A stretch of 34,746 bases of DNA, from contig DIFN01000043.1 in NCBI GenBank assembly GCA_002419145.1, positions 1 through 34,746 of the forward strand, written 5' to 3'. The position numbers and the translations under genes are program-made. Below the pieces are notes generated by a model. That model ran no database searches and had not been told where the DNA came from. It was given only the letters and a program-made list of their open reading frames with translations. This document shows positions 15,889 to 24,368 of this stretch, in pieces; position 1 is the stretch's first letter; each line of letters opens with the position of its first letter. The DNA is from Mageeibacillus sp. UBA5747. GTDB lineage: Bacteria > Bacillota > Clostridia > Saccharofermentanales > UBA5734.

Positions 15889-16536
15889 ATGCGTAAATAC
15901 CAGCAAACGATCTTATCCATCTTATTGACCGTGATCCTGCTTGGCCTGGCCTACTGGGCTGGTCGTGACCAGCCCGTTGTGGTGATGAAACCGGTGGTCC
16001 GGCTGGTACAGGATGTACCAGCCGGAAACCAATTGTCTGCTGACGATTTGGCCTTGATGGAATTGCCTGAAACAGCGATCATGGACAATTATGTCCTGGA
16101 TTTGCCTGCAACCATAGGCCAATGGGCCAAAGAACCGCTGGCCGCCGGCGAAATTCTCATTAGCAGCAAACTGTCCATCCAGCCATCTGGCATCCGATAC
16201 CCCAACCCCGGACAGGGGCGCAGGCTGATGACGATCGAACTGGCACCTGGTGCGGCCAATGGGTTCTTTCTTGGACCAGGTAACCGGATCGATTTGATTC
16301 TGGTTCCTCGCCAGGATTACAACGGATTGGAAACCACCATGACCATCCCCAATATTGAAATTGTTGATGTGATCGGGGGAAGTGCGTCTGCTTCCGGCTT
16401 TCTGGCTGCTTCCAGCCCTTCCTCGGCCTTGCTTTGCCTGGATGTAAGTTTGCAGCAAGCCCAGCAAATAGCTGAGGCCAAAACCCGCAGGGACATCCAG
16501 ATTGCAGTCATCAATGAAACGACACCTGCCGAATGA
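15889..16536 (+). CDS. cpaB: CpaB/RcpC-like SAF-domain protein
   Basis: 215 residues. One N-terminal helix (ILSILLTVILLGLAYWAG) is followed by a SAF domain at about residues 33-95 (VVRLVQDVPAGNQLSADDLA; AKEPLAAGEILISSKL) and a C-terminal region with MTIELAPGAANGFFLGPGNR and IDLILVPRQD. This is the CpaB order. In Gram-negatives CpaB works with the secretin; here, with no secretin gene, it may act in the cell wall. GGAGGG precedes the ATG. It is the last gene of the locus before a regulator. Confidence 0.8.
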   Translation: MRKYQQTILSILLTVILLGLAYWAGRDQPVVVMKPVVRLVQDVPAGNQLSADDLALMELPETAIMDNYVLDLPATIGQWAKEPLAAGEILISSKLSIQPSGIRYPNPGQGRRLMTIELAPGAANGFFLGPGNRIDLILVPRQDYNGLETTMTIPNIEIVDVIGGSASASGFLAASSPSSALLCLDVSLQQAQQIAEAKTRRDIQIAVINETTPAE

Positions 16537-16588
16537 TCCGGACAGCTTGACCTGACAAGACTTGTGCCAGGCCTTGCCCGCAGTCTGC

Positions 16589-16617
16589 TGTGAAAAGCCT
16601 GCTTGTTCTGGTATATT
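16589..16617 (+). promoter_or_regulatory. Possible extended -10 promoter for the AraC-fol operon
   Basis: TATATT at 16612-16617 is preceded by TGG, giving an extended -10. A weak -35, TGTGAA, lies 17 bases upstream at 16589-16594. The ribosome site CAGGTGAT follows at about 16623-16630. Confidence 0.45.
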
Positions 16618-16636
16618 GGATGGCAGGTGATGCACA

Positions 16637-17635
16637 ATGTTTGAAGACCTACTACCTGCTGTCGAAAGAGGTATCCTGGAAGCCGCCGGAGCCATCCCGG
16701 TTGTTTTCAAGGGCTTGGAACGCTCCTTTGAAAAGGGCGCTTCTTTGTCAGCCCCCAGCCGGCATGACCATCATGAACTGGTTTATTTACGCAGTGGCCG
16801 GGCCGAGTTTGACCTGGAGGGCCGCAAAGTCGTTGTCGACAAGGGCAGCTCACTGGTCATCCGGCCGCGAGTCACCCATTCACTCAGGGTGCTGGATGGA
16901 TTTGTCGAAACTGTTGCCGTCTATTTCGGTTTCGCCCAGCCCAATACCTTGCCCCTGCCGCCCCATGATCAGCTAGCCCAGACGGGCTACCAGTTCCGCA
17001 CCACCGACATCGAACCGAGAAGCCTGGAGAAATTCCTCAGCTTTGCGACTGGGAGTGAACCGGCAACAGACGACCGGGCGCAAGATCCCTTCATCCTGAT
17101 CCGGGGCAAGAGCCGCCAGGATATTGCCAGTCTGGTGGAACGGATTTTGCGGGAGAACCGACTGGAGTCCTATGGGCAGGAGCTGATGATGCAGCTTCTG
17201 GCGATGGAACTTCTGGTCACCTTGGCCCGAGGCCTGCGCGAAGAATGGGAAGAGAGCCTTCGTGTCCGCACGGGCAAAGCCAGGGAACTGGTCCGGATTG
17301 CCCGGGATTTCATCATTGAAAACCATAACCGGGACATCTCAGTTGCTGAAGTAGCCGGGTACGTATTCCTGAGCCAGGGCTATTTCACCCGGGCTTTCCG
17401 CGATGAAACAGGCCTCTCGCCCATGGCATTCCTGATGCAGATCCGGGTGGAGAACGCCTGCAAACTTCTTGAGCAAAAAGACATCAAAGTCAGCGGTGTT
17501 GCGGACCAGGTGGGTTTTTCGAGCCCGCAGCGATTCAATGCGGCATTCCGCAAACACATCGGCATGACCCCGATGGAGTATCGCCGGATGGTGCTGCGGC
17601 ACAAGACCGGCCATGAATGGACAGGTGAAACATGA
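16637..17635 (+). CDS. AraC-family transcription regulator with N-terminal cupin
   Basis: 332 residues. Residues about 30-100 form a cupin-like sensing domain (HDHHELVYLRSGRAEFDLEG; SSLVIRPRVTHSLRV). Residues about 220-325 are two helix-turn-helix motifs of the AraC type: DISVAEVAGYVFLSQGYFTR with AFRDETGLSPMAFLMQIRVE, then KVSGVADQVGFSSPQRFNAA with FRKHIGMTPMEYRRM. Such proteins usually regulate sugar or stress genes. Here the stop overlaps the folE start as ATGA, so it is expressed with the folate genes, an unusual pairing. The ligand is unknown. Confidence 0.88.
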   Translation: MFEDLLPAVERGILEAAGAIPVVFKGLERSFEKGASLSAPSRHDHHELVYLRSGRAEFDLEGRKVVVDKGSSLVIRPRVTHSLRVLDGFVETVAVYFGFAQPNTLPLPPHDQLAQTGYQFRTTDIEPRSLEKFLSFATGSEPATDDRAQDPFILIRGKSRQDIASLVERILRENRLESYGQELMMQLLAMELLVTLARGLREEWEESLRVRTGKARELVRIARDFIIENHNRDISVAEVAGYVFLSQGYFTRAFRDETGLSPMAFLMQIRVENACKLLEQKDIKVSGVADQVGFSSPQRFNAAFRKHIGMTPMEYRRMVLRHKTGHEWTGET

Positions 17636-18207
17636 ACAATCAACCGATGGACTTGCCGCGGATTGAGCGCGCTGTCCGTGAAATTCTCCTGGCGATCGGC
17701 GAAGATCCGGATCGCGAAGGACTGGTGGAAACGCCCCAGCGAGTTGCCCGCATGTACAGCGAGATTTTTGCCGGCCTGCATGAGCCGATCGAGAACTCAA
17801 TCAAGGTTTTCCAAGAGAAAGACCATGATGAGATGATCCTGGTCGGGGATATCCCTTTTTATTCGATGTGTGAACACCATTTGCTGCCTTTCATTGGAAA
17901 GGCGCATGTGGTGTATATTCCCTGCCATGGCCAAATCCTGGGTTTATCAAAAATCGCCCGAATCGTGGACATAATGTCCAAAAAGCCGCAGCTGCAAGAG
18001 CGCCTGACCTCCCAGATCGCAGACACCATTGTCGATGCTGTCGCACCCCTCGGTGTGGCTGTCGTCGTAGAAGCAGAGCATCTGTGCATGACCATGCGCG
18101 GGATCAAAAAGCCGGGCTCTAAGACAGTGACATCTGCCCTGCGAGGCCTGTGCAAAAAAGATGCCCGCAGCCGAGCTGAAGCTTTGGCTTTGATCCACCA
18201 CACATGA
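17632..18207 (+). CDS. folE: GTP cyclohydrolase I
   Basis: It converts GTP to 7,8-dihydroneopterin triphosphate, the first step of folate synthesis. At 191 residues it is of usual length. Visible hallmarks are VETPQRVARMYSEIFAGL, the zinc-binding and active-site stretch MCEHHLLPFIGKAHVVYIP, LSKIARIVDIMSKKPQLQER and EHLCMTMRGIKKPGSKTVTS, which supplies the second zinc Cys. The start overlaps the regulator stop, and its own stop overlaps folP, both as ATGA. Confidence 0.97.
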   Translation: MNNQPMDLPRIERAVREILLAIGEDPDREGLVETPQRVARMYSEIFAGLHEPIENSIKVFQEKDHDEMILVGDIPFYSMCEHHLLPFIGKAHVVYIPCHGQILGLSKIARIVDIMSKKPQLQERLTSQIADTIVDAVAPLGVAVVVEAEHLCMTMRGIKKPGSKTVTSALRGLCKKDARSRAEALALIHHT

Positions 18208-19121
18208 CCGCATCCCGCCCGTTTTTCCAGGCTGGTCCTTGTAAACTGCCCTTGGGCCTGCGGACCTATGTTGTTGGGATCTTGAATGTCACCCCGGATT
18301 CTTTTTCGGATGGGGGACGATTTGCTACACTGTCTGCCGCTATTGCCCAAGCTGAACACCTGATTGCAGCAGGCGCAGACATCCTGGACATAGGTGGTGA
18401 ATCAACACGGCCAGGCTCTACACGGGTCACCGCGGCTGATGAAATCAAACGCATTGTTCCGGTGATCGCATCCCTGTCCCGGACTTGCCAGGTGCCTCTG
18501 TCTGTTGATACCTTCAAGTCTGAGGTAGCTGAAGCGGCCTTATCAGCCGGTGCGACCATCATCAATGATGTCACAGGGTTTTTAGGTGATCCAGCCATGG
18601 CCCGGGTTGCAGCCTGGCATGGAGCGGGCGTTATCCTGATGCACAATCCGGTCCTCTATCGCAAAGAACATCCGGCTGCAGCAGGTTTTACCACTATGCC
18701 CGGGCTGGATGAGGTGACTGCCGGCCGGTTTTCCGGCCTGGATCTTCTGGCGGCAGCCAGATTGTTCCTGAGCATGGGCGTAGACCAGGCTTTATCTCTG
18801 GGAATAGACAGGTCCCGGATCGTCCTGGACCCAGGCATCGGATTTGGGCTGACTACGGAAGAATCATTGAACCTGATTTATTCTCTGGAACAGATCCAAG
18901 TAGATGCGAATGAGCGACTGCCAGTCCTTATTGGCCCGTCTCGGAAGCGGTTTATTGGGGACATCCTGGGCAAACCTGTGCCGGAACGGCTCAACGGTAC
19001 GATTGCTGCTTCGGTTGCATCGATTGCCCGCGGCGCTGACTTTGTCCGCGTCCATGATGTAGGACCGGTCGCTGAAGCTGTCCGTGTCAGTGATGCCATT
19101 CTGCGCCACTCTGACCAGTAA
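18204..19121 (+). CDS. folP: Dihydropteroate synthase
   Basis: It joins p-aminobenzoate to 6-hydroxymethyl-dihydropterin pyrophosphate. It is 305 residues, somewhat longer than the usual 270-285. The TIM-barrel motifs are complete: VVGILNVTPDSFSDGGRF, LDIGGESTRPGSTRV, VDTFKSEVAEAAL, IINDVTGF, VLDPGIGFGLT and the phosphate-binding GPSRKRFIGDILG. This enzyme is the sulfonamide target. It is coupled to folE by a 4-base overlap and lies 15 bases before folBK. Confidence 0.96.
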   Translation: MTASRPFFQAGPCKLPLGLRTYVVGILNVTPDSFSDGGRFATLSAAIAQAEHLIAAGADILDIGGESTRPGSTRVTAADEIKRIVPVIASLSRTCQVPLSVDTFKSEVAEAALSAGATIINDVTGFLGDPAMARVAAWHGAGVILMHNPVLYRKEHPAAAGFTTMPGLDEVTAGRFSGLDLLAAARLFLSMGVDQALSLGIDRSRIVLDPGIGFGLTTEESLNLIYSLEQIQVDANERLPVLIGPSRKRFIGDILGKPVPERLNGTIAASVASIARGADFVRVHDVGPVAEAVRVSDAILRHSDQ

Positions 19122-19136
19122 CACCAGGAGGATTCC

Positions 19137-19979
19137 ATGGTAGGTTCCCAGGCGGATTTTGATTGCATTTTCATCGAAGGCATGACTTTCATGACGCTCA
19201 TCGGTGTGCTGGAGCACGAAAAGGTGCATCCTCAACCCGTTGTGGTTGATCTGTCTATGTCCGTCATGCCCGTCCAGGCGTCACGAACCGATCGGCTGGA
19301 ACAAACCATCAGTTATGCGACCGCCTATGAGCGAATCAGCCAGATCATCCAGACAGAAACGTTTGGCCTGGTTGAGCGACTGGCTGGCAGCATCGCGCAG
19401 CAGCTGCTTTCAGACCATGAGACCTTGATGGCTGTGACGGTGACCATCCGTAAACCGGAGGCTCCCTTGCCAGGGCCATTTGCCAGCGCGGGCATTTCGA
19501 TCACCCGGTCCCGGGGGGATTTTGGACTTATGACCCAGGCGGACCTGTCCTTGGGCACCAATCAGGGTGATCGCCTGGAGACCTTGCACCAGGCTGTCTT
19601 GCATCTGTCTGGTCATCCGGACATCGAACTGGTCGGGACTTCTTCTGTCTACGAGACCACGCCCGTCGGACGCCTCGATCAACCTGATTTCCTGAACCTG
19701 GTCGCACGGATCCGGACGACACTTGACCCGTTCAGCCTGCTGTCTTTCTGTCAGTCACTCGAAACCCGGTTTGGCCGCGAAAGATTGGTTCACTGGGGCC
19801 CCAGGACGCTTGACATCGATCTTCTGACCTATGGACATCTCATGACACAGTCGGCGCGACTGACTGTGCCGCACCCCAGGATGCAGGAGCGGGAGTTCGT
19901 CCAGATCCCGCTGCGTGAGCTGGAAACTGGACTCGCCCAGCCAACCTCAGCGGTAAGGTTTACTTGTAAGCTCCCCTGA
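19137..19979 (+). CDS. folK: Bifunctional dihydroneopterin aldolase / HPPK (FolB-FolK fusion)
   Basis: 280 residues with two domains. Residues about 8-122 are FolB, which cleaves dihydroneopterin: TLIGVLEHEKVHPQPVVVDL carries the catalytic Glu, and VTIRKPEAPLPG the Lys. Residues about 135-275 are FolK, the pyrophosphokinase: LSLGTNQGDRLETLHQAV, SSVYETTPVGRLDQPDFLNL, ETRFGRERLVHWGPRTLDID and VPHPRMQEREFV. The usual LGSN start reads LGTN. AGGAGG five bases before ATG supports the start. It completes the folE-folP-folBK pathway from GTP to dihydropteroate. Confidence 0.95.
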   Translation: MVGSQADFDCIFIEGMTFMTLIGVLEHEKVHPQPVVVDLSMSVMPVQASRTDRLEQTISYATAYERISQIIQTETFGLVERLAGSIAQQLLSDHETLMAVTVTIRKPEAPLPGPFASAGISITRSRGDFGLMTQADLSLGTNQGDRLETLHQAVLHLSGHPDIELVGTSSVYETTPVGRLDQPDFLNLVARIRTTLDPFSLLSFCQSLETRFGRERLVHWGPRTLDIDLLTYGHLMTQSARLTVPHPRMQEREFVQIPLRELETGLAQPTSAVRFTCKLP

Positions 19980-19992
19980 AAACGACTAAAAT
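19964..19992 (+). promoter_or_regulatory. Predicted sigma-A promoter for the 20047 gene and decarboxylase block
   Basis: TTGTAA at 19964-19969, inside the end of folBK, and TAAAAT at 19987-19992 are separated by 17 bases. A strong ribosome site, TTGGAGGAT, follows before the ATG at 20047. This would start the transcript that runs through the decarboxylase, tmk and beyond. Confidence 0.65.
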
Positions 19993-20046
19993 AGGCACGA
20001 ACAATGTTAAAAGCGACCTGCTTTTTATCTTGGAGGATACAAACGA

Positions 20047-20841
20047 ATGAATAATCCTGCCCCCGGCTCAGGTGGACCAGGCAACCGCAAACGCAACTTC
20101 CGGCATTTTGGCCCGGCAAATCCGTCCCAGAGTCCTCAGGAGGGCAGAACACCATCCAATCCGGGGGGTCAGCCAGCCACCGGCCCTGTCCAGCGCTCAG
20201 AGCGTTCGGAGCCCCGCCAGGCCCGACCTGAAAATCGCGAGCCACGTGAGCCGCGTGAGCCACGTGAGCCGCGTGAACCACGTGAAGCGCGGCGGGAGCA
20301 GCCACGGGATAACCGGGAGGTCCAGACCGGCCGTGAACCACGCCGCGACAACCCGCGCAATGGTAATCGTCCACCGCGTCGCCAACCCAATCCCAACCCT
20401 AATCGCGAACCAGGCCAGGCAACCGCTGCCCCTGTGGCGAATGCCCCTGGCCAGCAACGCCGTCCTCCTAAAGAACGTTTCGAGCAGCGTCCGGCAGGAC
20501 AACCTTCTCAGACTCGCCAGGGCCCTGTTGAAGCCGCCCGGGAGCGTATCCCGGCCAGTGAGCAGCTTCGCAACCGTCCGGAAGCCCGTCCGGACATAAA
20601 AGCGGAGCCACGGCCCGAGCTGACAGAACGTCCGGAGCCGGTGAAAGAACGCAAGGAGACCAGGGAGCGTCCGGAGCCCCGGGAGCGCCAGATCGCATCT
20701 GCGCCAGACCGCAGCCATCGCTGGGAGAAAAAGGTCAAAGCCGAGGAAACCTTTGACGATATCCACCGGGATAATGAACGACTTGAAAAAGAGATCTGGC
20801 TCGAAATTGCATCGATCCACAACATCAAACTTGATTTCTGA
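20047..20841 (+). CDS. Arg/Pro/Glu-rich low-complexity protein of unknown function
   Basis: 264 residues, most of them apparently disordered. The body is dominated by Arg, Pro, Glu, Gln and Asn, including a run of EPR triplets near residues 64-78 and later REPRE/RPEPRE blocks. Only the last 40 residues look structured: RSHRWEKKVKAEETFDDIHR, then DNERLEKEIWLEIASIHNIK. That end may be the conserved functional part. The start is supported by GGAGG. The composition suggests RNA or nucleic-acid binding, and that is inference only. No homologue family is recognised. Confidence 0.75.
   Translation: MNNPAPGSGGPGNRKRNFRHFGPANPSQSPQEGRTPSNPGGQPATGPVQRSERSEPRQARPENREPREPREPREPREPREARREQPRDNREVQTGREPRRDNPRNGNRPPRRQPNPNPNREPGQATAAPVANAPGQQRRPPKERFEQRPAGQPSQTRQGPVEAARERIPASEQLRNRPEARPDIKAEPRPELTERPEPVKERKETRERPEPRERQIASAPDRSHRWEKKVKAEETFDDIHRDNERLEKEIWLEIASIHNIKLDF
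20239..20288 (+). repeat. Tandem 9-bp repeats GAGCC(A/G)CGT
   Basis: Five to six imperfect copies in frame encode the EPR run of the low-complexity protein. Alternating A/G at one site suggests an 18-bp higher-order unit. Copy number may vary between strains. Confidence 0.75.
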
Positions 20842-22315
20842 CACCAGCACGCCCTTGTTGGCAGCCCTGCTCGAACATACACAAACCGGACGATTATCCT
20901 TTCACATGCCTGGCCATCGCTCTGGCCTGAGCTGGCCTGAGTCCGTCCGGACTGGCTTGGCTGGCCTGGACACAACGGAGTTAGCCTCGACCGATGATCT
21001 GCACCAGCCGACCGGCCCAGCCCTGGCAGCCATGGAACTGGCTGCGCAATGCTTTGGCGCCGGCAAGACCTGGTTTCTAACCAATGGATCTACGGGAGGC
21101 ATCCTGACGATTCTGGCAGGTCTCGTCGGGCGCGGCCGGACAGTCATCCTTCCCAGGACCTGTCATCTGGCTGTCAGTCATGCCATGGCGCTTTTAGACA
21201 TCCAGCCGGTCTGGCTGGAATTCCCGCAATCTGTGCCACCGGATCCGCTGGGATTTCTCCCGGTTGTATCCGTGACCATGGTTGCAGAAGCCATCCAGTT
21301 ACATCCGGACAGTGCAGCTGTCTTCTTGACCAGCCCCGACTATTATGGCCGCTGTGCTGATCTGACTGCCATCAGCCATGTCGTTCACCAGGCAGGGTTA
21401 CTGCTCCTGGTCGATGAAGCGCATGGGTCCCACTTTGCAGCTGCCCCTGGCCTTTTTCCCAAGACAGCTCTGGCCAGCGGTGCGGATGCCTGCGTTCAAA
21501 GTGCTCACAAAACCTTGCCTGCGCTGACCCAAGGCGGGTACCTCCACTTAGCAGAGTCTTTGCTTGGCCGCGAGCCTCTGGCTGCAGGTCGAATGACAGC
21601 CGCACTCAAGATCTTCCAGACGTCCAGCCCCTCTTTTGCGATTGCTGCGAGCCTCGATTTTGCCCGCGCCTATCTGGAAACAGAGGGCCAGGAACAGGCC
21701 CAAAAAACCCTGGCATCGATCGAGGACTTGGCCACAACCTTGTGGCCGGACTATCTTGTTTCGCCTGCTGCAGCTAATCCTGTCCGGGGTGAGTTCCGCG
21801 ATCCGCTGAGGATTGTCATCCGCTCGCGCAATCCTCTGGCCAGACCAGCTACGGAACTAGCCCGTGAGCTCAGCAGGCAAGGGATTGACATCGAGCTATC
21901 CGATCTGACCCGGCTGGTCTTGATTCCCTCACTGGATCAGCCCAGTCACGACTTTGAACGATTGCGCCAAGCTTTGCGCATTGGCCTGGCAGACTCACCA
22001 GGCGCTCAACCCGGCTACACCACGATGCTGCAACACTTGGAGCAGAGCTGGCTAGACCTGCTGGTCCAGGCACCGGAATGTGTCCTTGCGCCAGGCGACG
22101 CCCTGCTCGGGCAACAAGAGACTGCTTGGATCCCGCTGGCTGACTCTGCAAACACTGTTGTGGCGCAAAGCATCGCCCCTTATCCACCTGGGATCCCTTT
22201 GCTGCTGCCTGGAGAACGAATGGACCGGCCGCGACTTGATTTGCTATTAGCCTTGCGTAACAATGGAATCAATCTATCCGGCGTCGACCATGATTCCATC
22301 CGAGTCGTCGTTTGA
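20774..22315 (+). CDS. Orn/Lys/Arg decarboxylase-family PLP enzyme (YaaO-like)
   Basis: A fold-type I PLP enzyme. The N-terminal motif RLSFHMPGHRSG, the PLP pocket LTNGSTGGIL, LLLVDEAHGSHF (Asp214 contacting the pyridine N) and SAHKTLPALTQGGYLH (Lys246, the Schiff-base lysine) are clear. Family members decarboxylate lysine, arginine or ornithine to polyamines; substrate here is unknown. About 510 residues matches the short Gram-positive type without the wing domain. The start is uncertain. ATG 20774 lies inside the upstream gene, and an in-frame TTG at 20831 gives MISDTSTPLLAALL, which fits the family better. Neither has a good ribosome site. It begins the conserved block that continues with tmk. 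Confidence 0.88.
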   Translation: MNDLKKRSGSKLHRSTTSNLISDTSTPLLAALLEHTQTGRLSFHMPGHRSGLSWPESVRTGLAGLDTTELASTDDLHQPTGPALAAMELAAQCFGAGKTWFLTNGSTGGILTILAGLVGRGRTVILPRTCHLAVSHAMALLDIQPVWLEFPQSVPPDPLGFLPVVSVTMVAEAIQLHPDSAAVFLTSPDYYGRCADLTAISHVVHQAGLLLLVDEAHGSHFAAAPGLFPKTALASGADACVQSAHKTLPALTQGGYLHLAESLLGREPLAAGRMTAALKIFQTSSPSFAIAASLDFARAYLETEGQEQAQKTLASIEDLATTLWPDYLVSPAAANPVRGEFRDPLRIVIRSRNPLARPATELARELSRQGIDIELSDLTRLVLIPSLDQPSHDFERLRQALRIGLADSPGAQPGYTTMLQHLEQSWLDLLVQAPECVLAPGDALLGQQETAWIPLADSANTVVAQSIAPYPPGIPLLLPGERMDRPRLDLLLALRNNGINLSGVDHDSIRVVV

Positions 22316-22334
22316 GATTTTCTCTGGAGCCCAG

Positions 22335-23012
22335 ATGATGTATAATAACGACAAGCAACTTGGAAATAGCCAGCAACATCCAACTTCGAGAGGCTTTCTG
22401 ATCACTTTCGAGGGGATCGATGGTTCTGGCAAGTCGACTCAGGCCCATCTGGCTGCCGATTGGCTCAGGCTCCAGGGCCGTTCGGTCCTGTCCCTGAGAG
22501 AGCCCGGCGGCACAACCATTGGTGAGTCGATCCGTTCGATTCTCCTGGCCAAGGCCAACACAGCGATGTGCGTGGAGACAGAGCTGCTGCTGTTTGCAGC
22601 AGCCAGGGCCCAGATCATCCGTGAGGTGATAGAACCGGCACTGGCTGCAGGGACTTTTGTGATCTGTGACCGGTTTTATGACTCAACCACGGCTTACCAG
22701 GGCTATGGCAGGGGGATCGACCGGGAGATGATCCGGCAGCTGCAGGTGATTGCTACGGGTGGATTGCGTCCGGATCGGACGTTCCTGCTCGATGTCAGCA
22801 TTCCAGTTGCCATGCAGCGTCTGGCTAACCGGCCTGGAAAGGCCGACCGGCTGGACGGAGAGGACACCGCCTTCATGATTCGTACCCAGGATGGTTATCG
22901 GGCGATCCTGCTCGAGGAACCAGACCGCATGATCCGGATGGATGCAGACTGCAGTGTTTCCGAGATCCACAACACCATCATCAGTCATTTAAAGGGGGAT
23001 CTGGCATTATGA
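22335..23012 (+). CDS. tmk: Thymidylate kinase
   Basis: It phosphorylates dTMP to dTDP. About 225 residues. P-loop FEGIDGSGKSTQ has Lys33; SLREPGGTTIGESIRSILL, the DRx motif CDRFYDSTTAYQGYGRGID and the lid RPGKADRLDGED are as expected. ATG 22335 is chosen because GGAG lies just upstream and the earlier in-frame start lies inside the previous gene. The stop overlaps darA by four bases. Confidence 0.95.
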   Translation: MMYNNDKQLGNSQQHPTSRGFLITFEGIDGSGKSTQAHLAADWLRLQGRSVLSLREPGGTTIGESIRSILLAKANTAMCVETELLLFAAARAQIIREVIEPALAAGTFVICDRFYDSTTAYQGYGRGIDREMIRQLQVIATGGLRPDRTFLLDVSIPVAMQRLANRPGKADRLDGEDTAFMIRTQDGYRAILLEEPDRMIRMDADCSVSEIHNTIISHLKGDLAL

Positions 23013-23338
23013 AACTCATTTTCTCAATCGTCCATGACGAGGACAGCCCGCGCCTGATGGCCGAGCTCAACCGGGCAGGCTACCGCGTGACCAAGCTCAA
23101 TTCATCGGGCGGATTCCTGCGCTCGGGCAACACGACCCTGATGATCGTCGTCGAGGAAGCCCAGATGGAAGAGGTGCTTGGCATCATCAGAAAGTTCTCC
23201 AGCAGCCGCCAGGCCGCGATCAATACCAACGTCACACCGTCGTCCATGGGTGGATCCTACATCCCGTACCCAGTCGAAGTGATGGTTGGCGGCGCCACTG
23301 TCTTTGTCCTCAACGTCGAATATTTCGAGAAGATGTGA
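23009..23338 (+). CDS. darA: Cyclic-di-AMP PII-like receptor DarA/PstA
   Basis: 109 residues, a PII-like trimeric signal protein (old name DUF970/YaaQ). MKLIFSIVHDEDSPRLMAEL, TKLNSSGGFLRSGNTTLMIV and the C-terminal GGATVFVLNVEYFEKM match the family, whose T and B loops bind c-di-AMP. Its presence implies c-di-AMP signalling in the host. Output targets are not established. It sits between tmk and holB as in Bacillus, but the yaaR gene usually next to it is absent. Confidence 0.95.
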   Translation: MKLIFSIVHDEDSPRLMAELNRAGYRVTKLNSSGGFLRSGNTTLMIVVEEAQMEEVLGIIRKFSSSRQAAINTNVTPSSMGGSYIPYPVEVMVGGATVFVLNVEYFEKM

Positions 23339-23339
23339 C

Positions 23340-24368
23340 ATGGGTTTTGCTTCCCTTGTCGGACAGCCTGACTTGAAGGTGCGCCTCGGTTCAATCTTTA
23401 GGAGTGAACCGGGGCATGCTTATATCTTGAGCGGTCCGCTGGGCATCGGCAAATCCACCTTCGCCCAGGCATTGGCCCAGGCCTTGCTCTGCCAGGATCC
23501 CACGCCAGATGGTGGCTGCGGGATCTGTGATTCTTGCCGCCATTTCAGCCATCAAGCCCATCCGGATTTCAGGACTTTGCTGCTCGATCCAGCTGACAAA
23601 GTGATCAAAGTCGAACGCGTGCGCCAGACGATCCAGGCTGACATTGCTTTGCGGCCCCAGTTTGGCCGGCGCAAAGTATACCTCGTTGATGCTGATTTCC
23701 TGAATGAGCAGGGCCAGAACACGCTGCTGAAATCACTCGAAGAACCACCGGATTTTGTCACCTTCATCCTGATGGCTTCGGGTATCGAGCGGTTGTTACC
23801 GACGGTGCTATCGCGTCTGACTGTTCTTACCTTGCACCGCTACAGTGATGAAGAGGTCATTGAGATCCTGAGACGTGAATGCCAGGACAGTGGCCAGCCT
23901 GTACCGGATGTCCAAACCCTCACTTTTCATGCCCGATATGCCAATGGTGTACCCGGAGCTGCCATCAAACTGATATCCAGTCCCTGGTTTTCCGAATTAC
24001 GCCGGGAGACCATCGATTTCTACCACCAGCTCGGATCGATCAGCCGTTCCCAGGCGCTGACAACTGGTTTTGGCTTTTTTGATGCCAACCGGGCCAGAGC
24101 CGATGTCCTGCTGGACATCCTGGCCAGTCTGGTCAGAGACCAGATAGTGATCGCCATGACCGGAGATCCGAGTCACCTGACCAATCCTGACCAGCTCACC
24201 CGGCTGGCGATTCCAGATGAAAAAAAGCGCCAGGCCGCTGTTCCTGGCCTGATGCGCGCCGCCGCTGCGATCACCGCGGCCCGGCGCGGCCTGGCTCTGA
24301 ATGCCAGTTTTGAAGGACTGGCCTGCCATCTTCTCTTGACGCTCAGAAAGGAGCTCATTCATGCCTAA
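23340..24368 (+). CDS. holB: DNA polymerase III delta' subunit
   Basis: About 342 residues, a clamp-loader AAA+ subunit. FASLVGQPDLKVRLGSIF, the P-loop-like GPLGIGKSTFAQALAQAL, the zinc module CQDPTPDGGCGICDSC and the sensor region NEQGQNTLLKSLEEPPDFVT are diagnostic. ATG 23340 starts one base after the darA stop and gives the standard N-terminus. Unlike many delta' subunits it keeps a GKS P-loop. The stop overlaps ricT by 8 bases. Confidence 0.93.
   Translation: MGFASLVGQPDLKVRLGSIFRSEPGHAYILSGPLGIGKSTFAQALAQALLCQDPTPDGGCGICDSCRHFSHQAHPDFRTLLLDPADKVIKVERVRQTIQADIALRPQFGRRKVYLVDADFLNEQGQNTLLKSLEEPPDFVTFILMASGIERLLPTVLSRLTVLTLHRYSDEEVIEILRRECQDSGQPVPDVQTLTFHARYANGVPGAAIKLISSPWFSELRRETIDFYHQLGSISRSQALTTGFGFFDANRARADVLLDILASLVRDQIVIAMTGDPSHLTNPDQLTRLAIPDEKKRQAAVPGLMRAAAAITAARRGLALNASFEGLACHLLLTLRKELIHA

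Noticed and set aside
20197..20850. Minus-strand frame opposite the Arg/Pro/Glu-rich gene
   Set aside because: It lacks a ribosome site and results from the repeat composition; the plus-strand frame has GGAGG and a promoter.
22341..22346. Perfect TATAAT just inside the tmk start
   Set aside because: No -35 hexamer lies at a suitable distance, and it overlaps the first codons of tmk.
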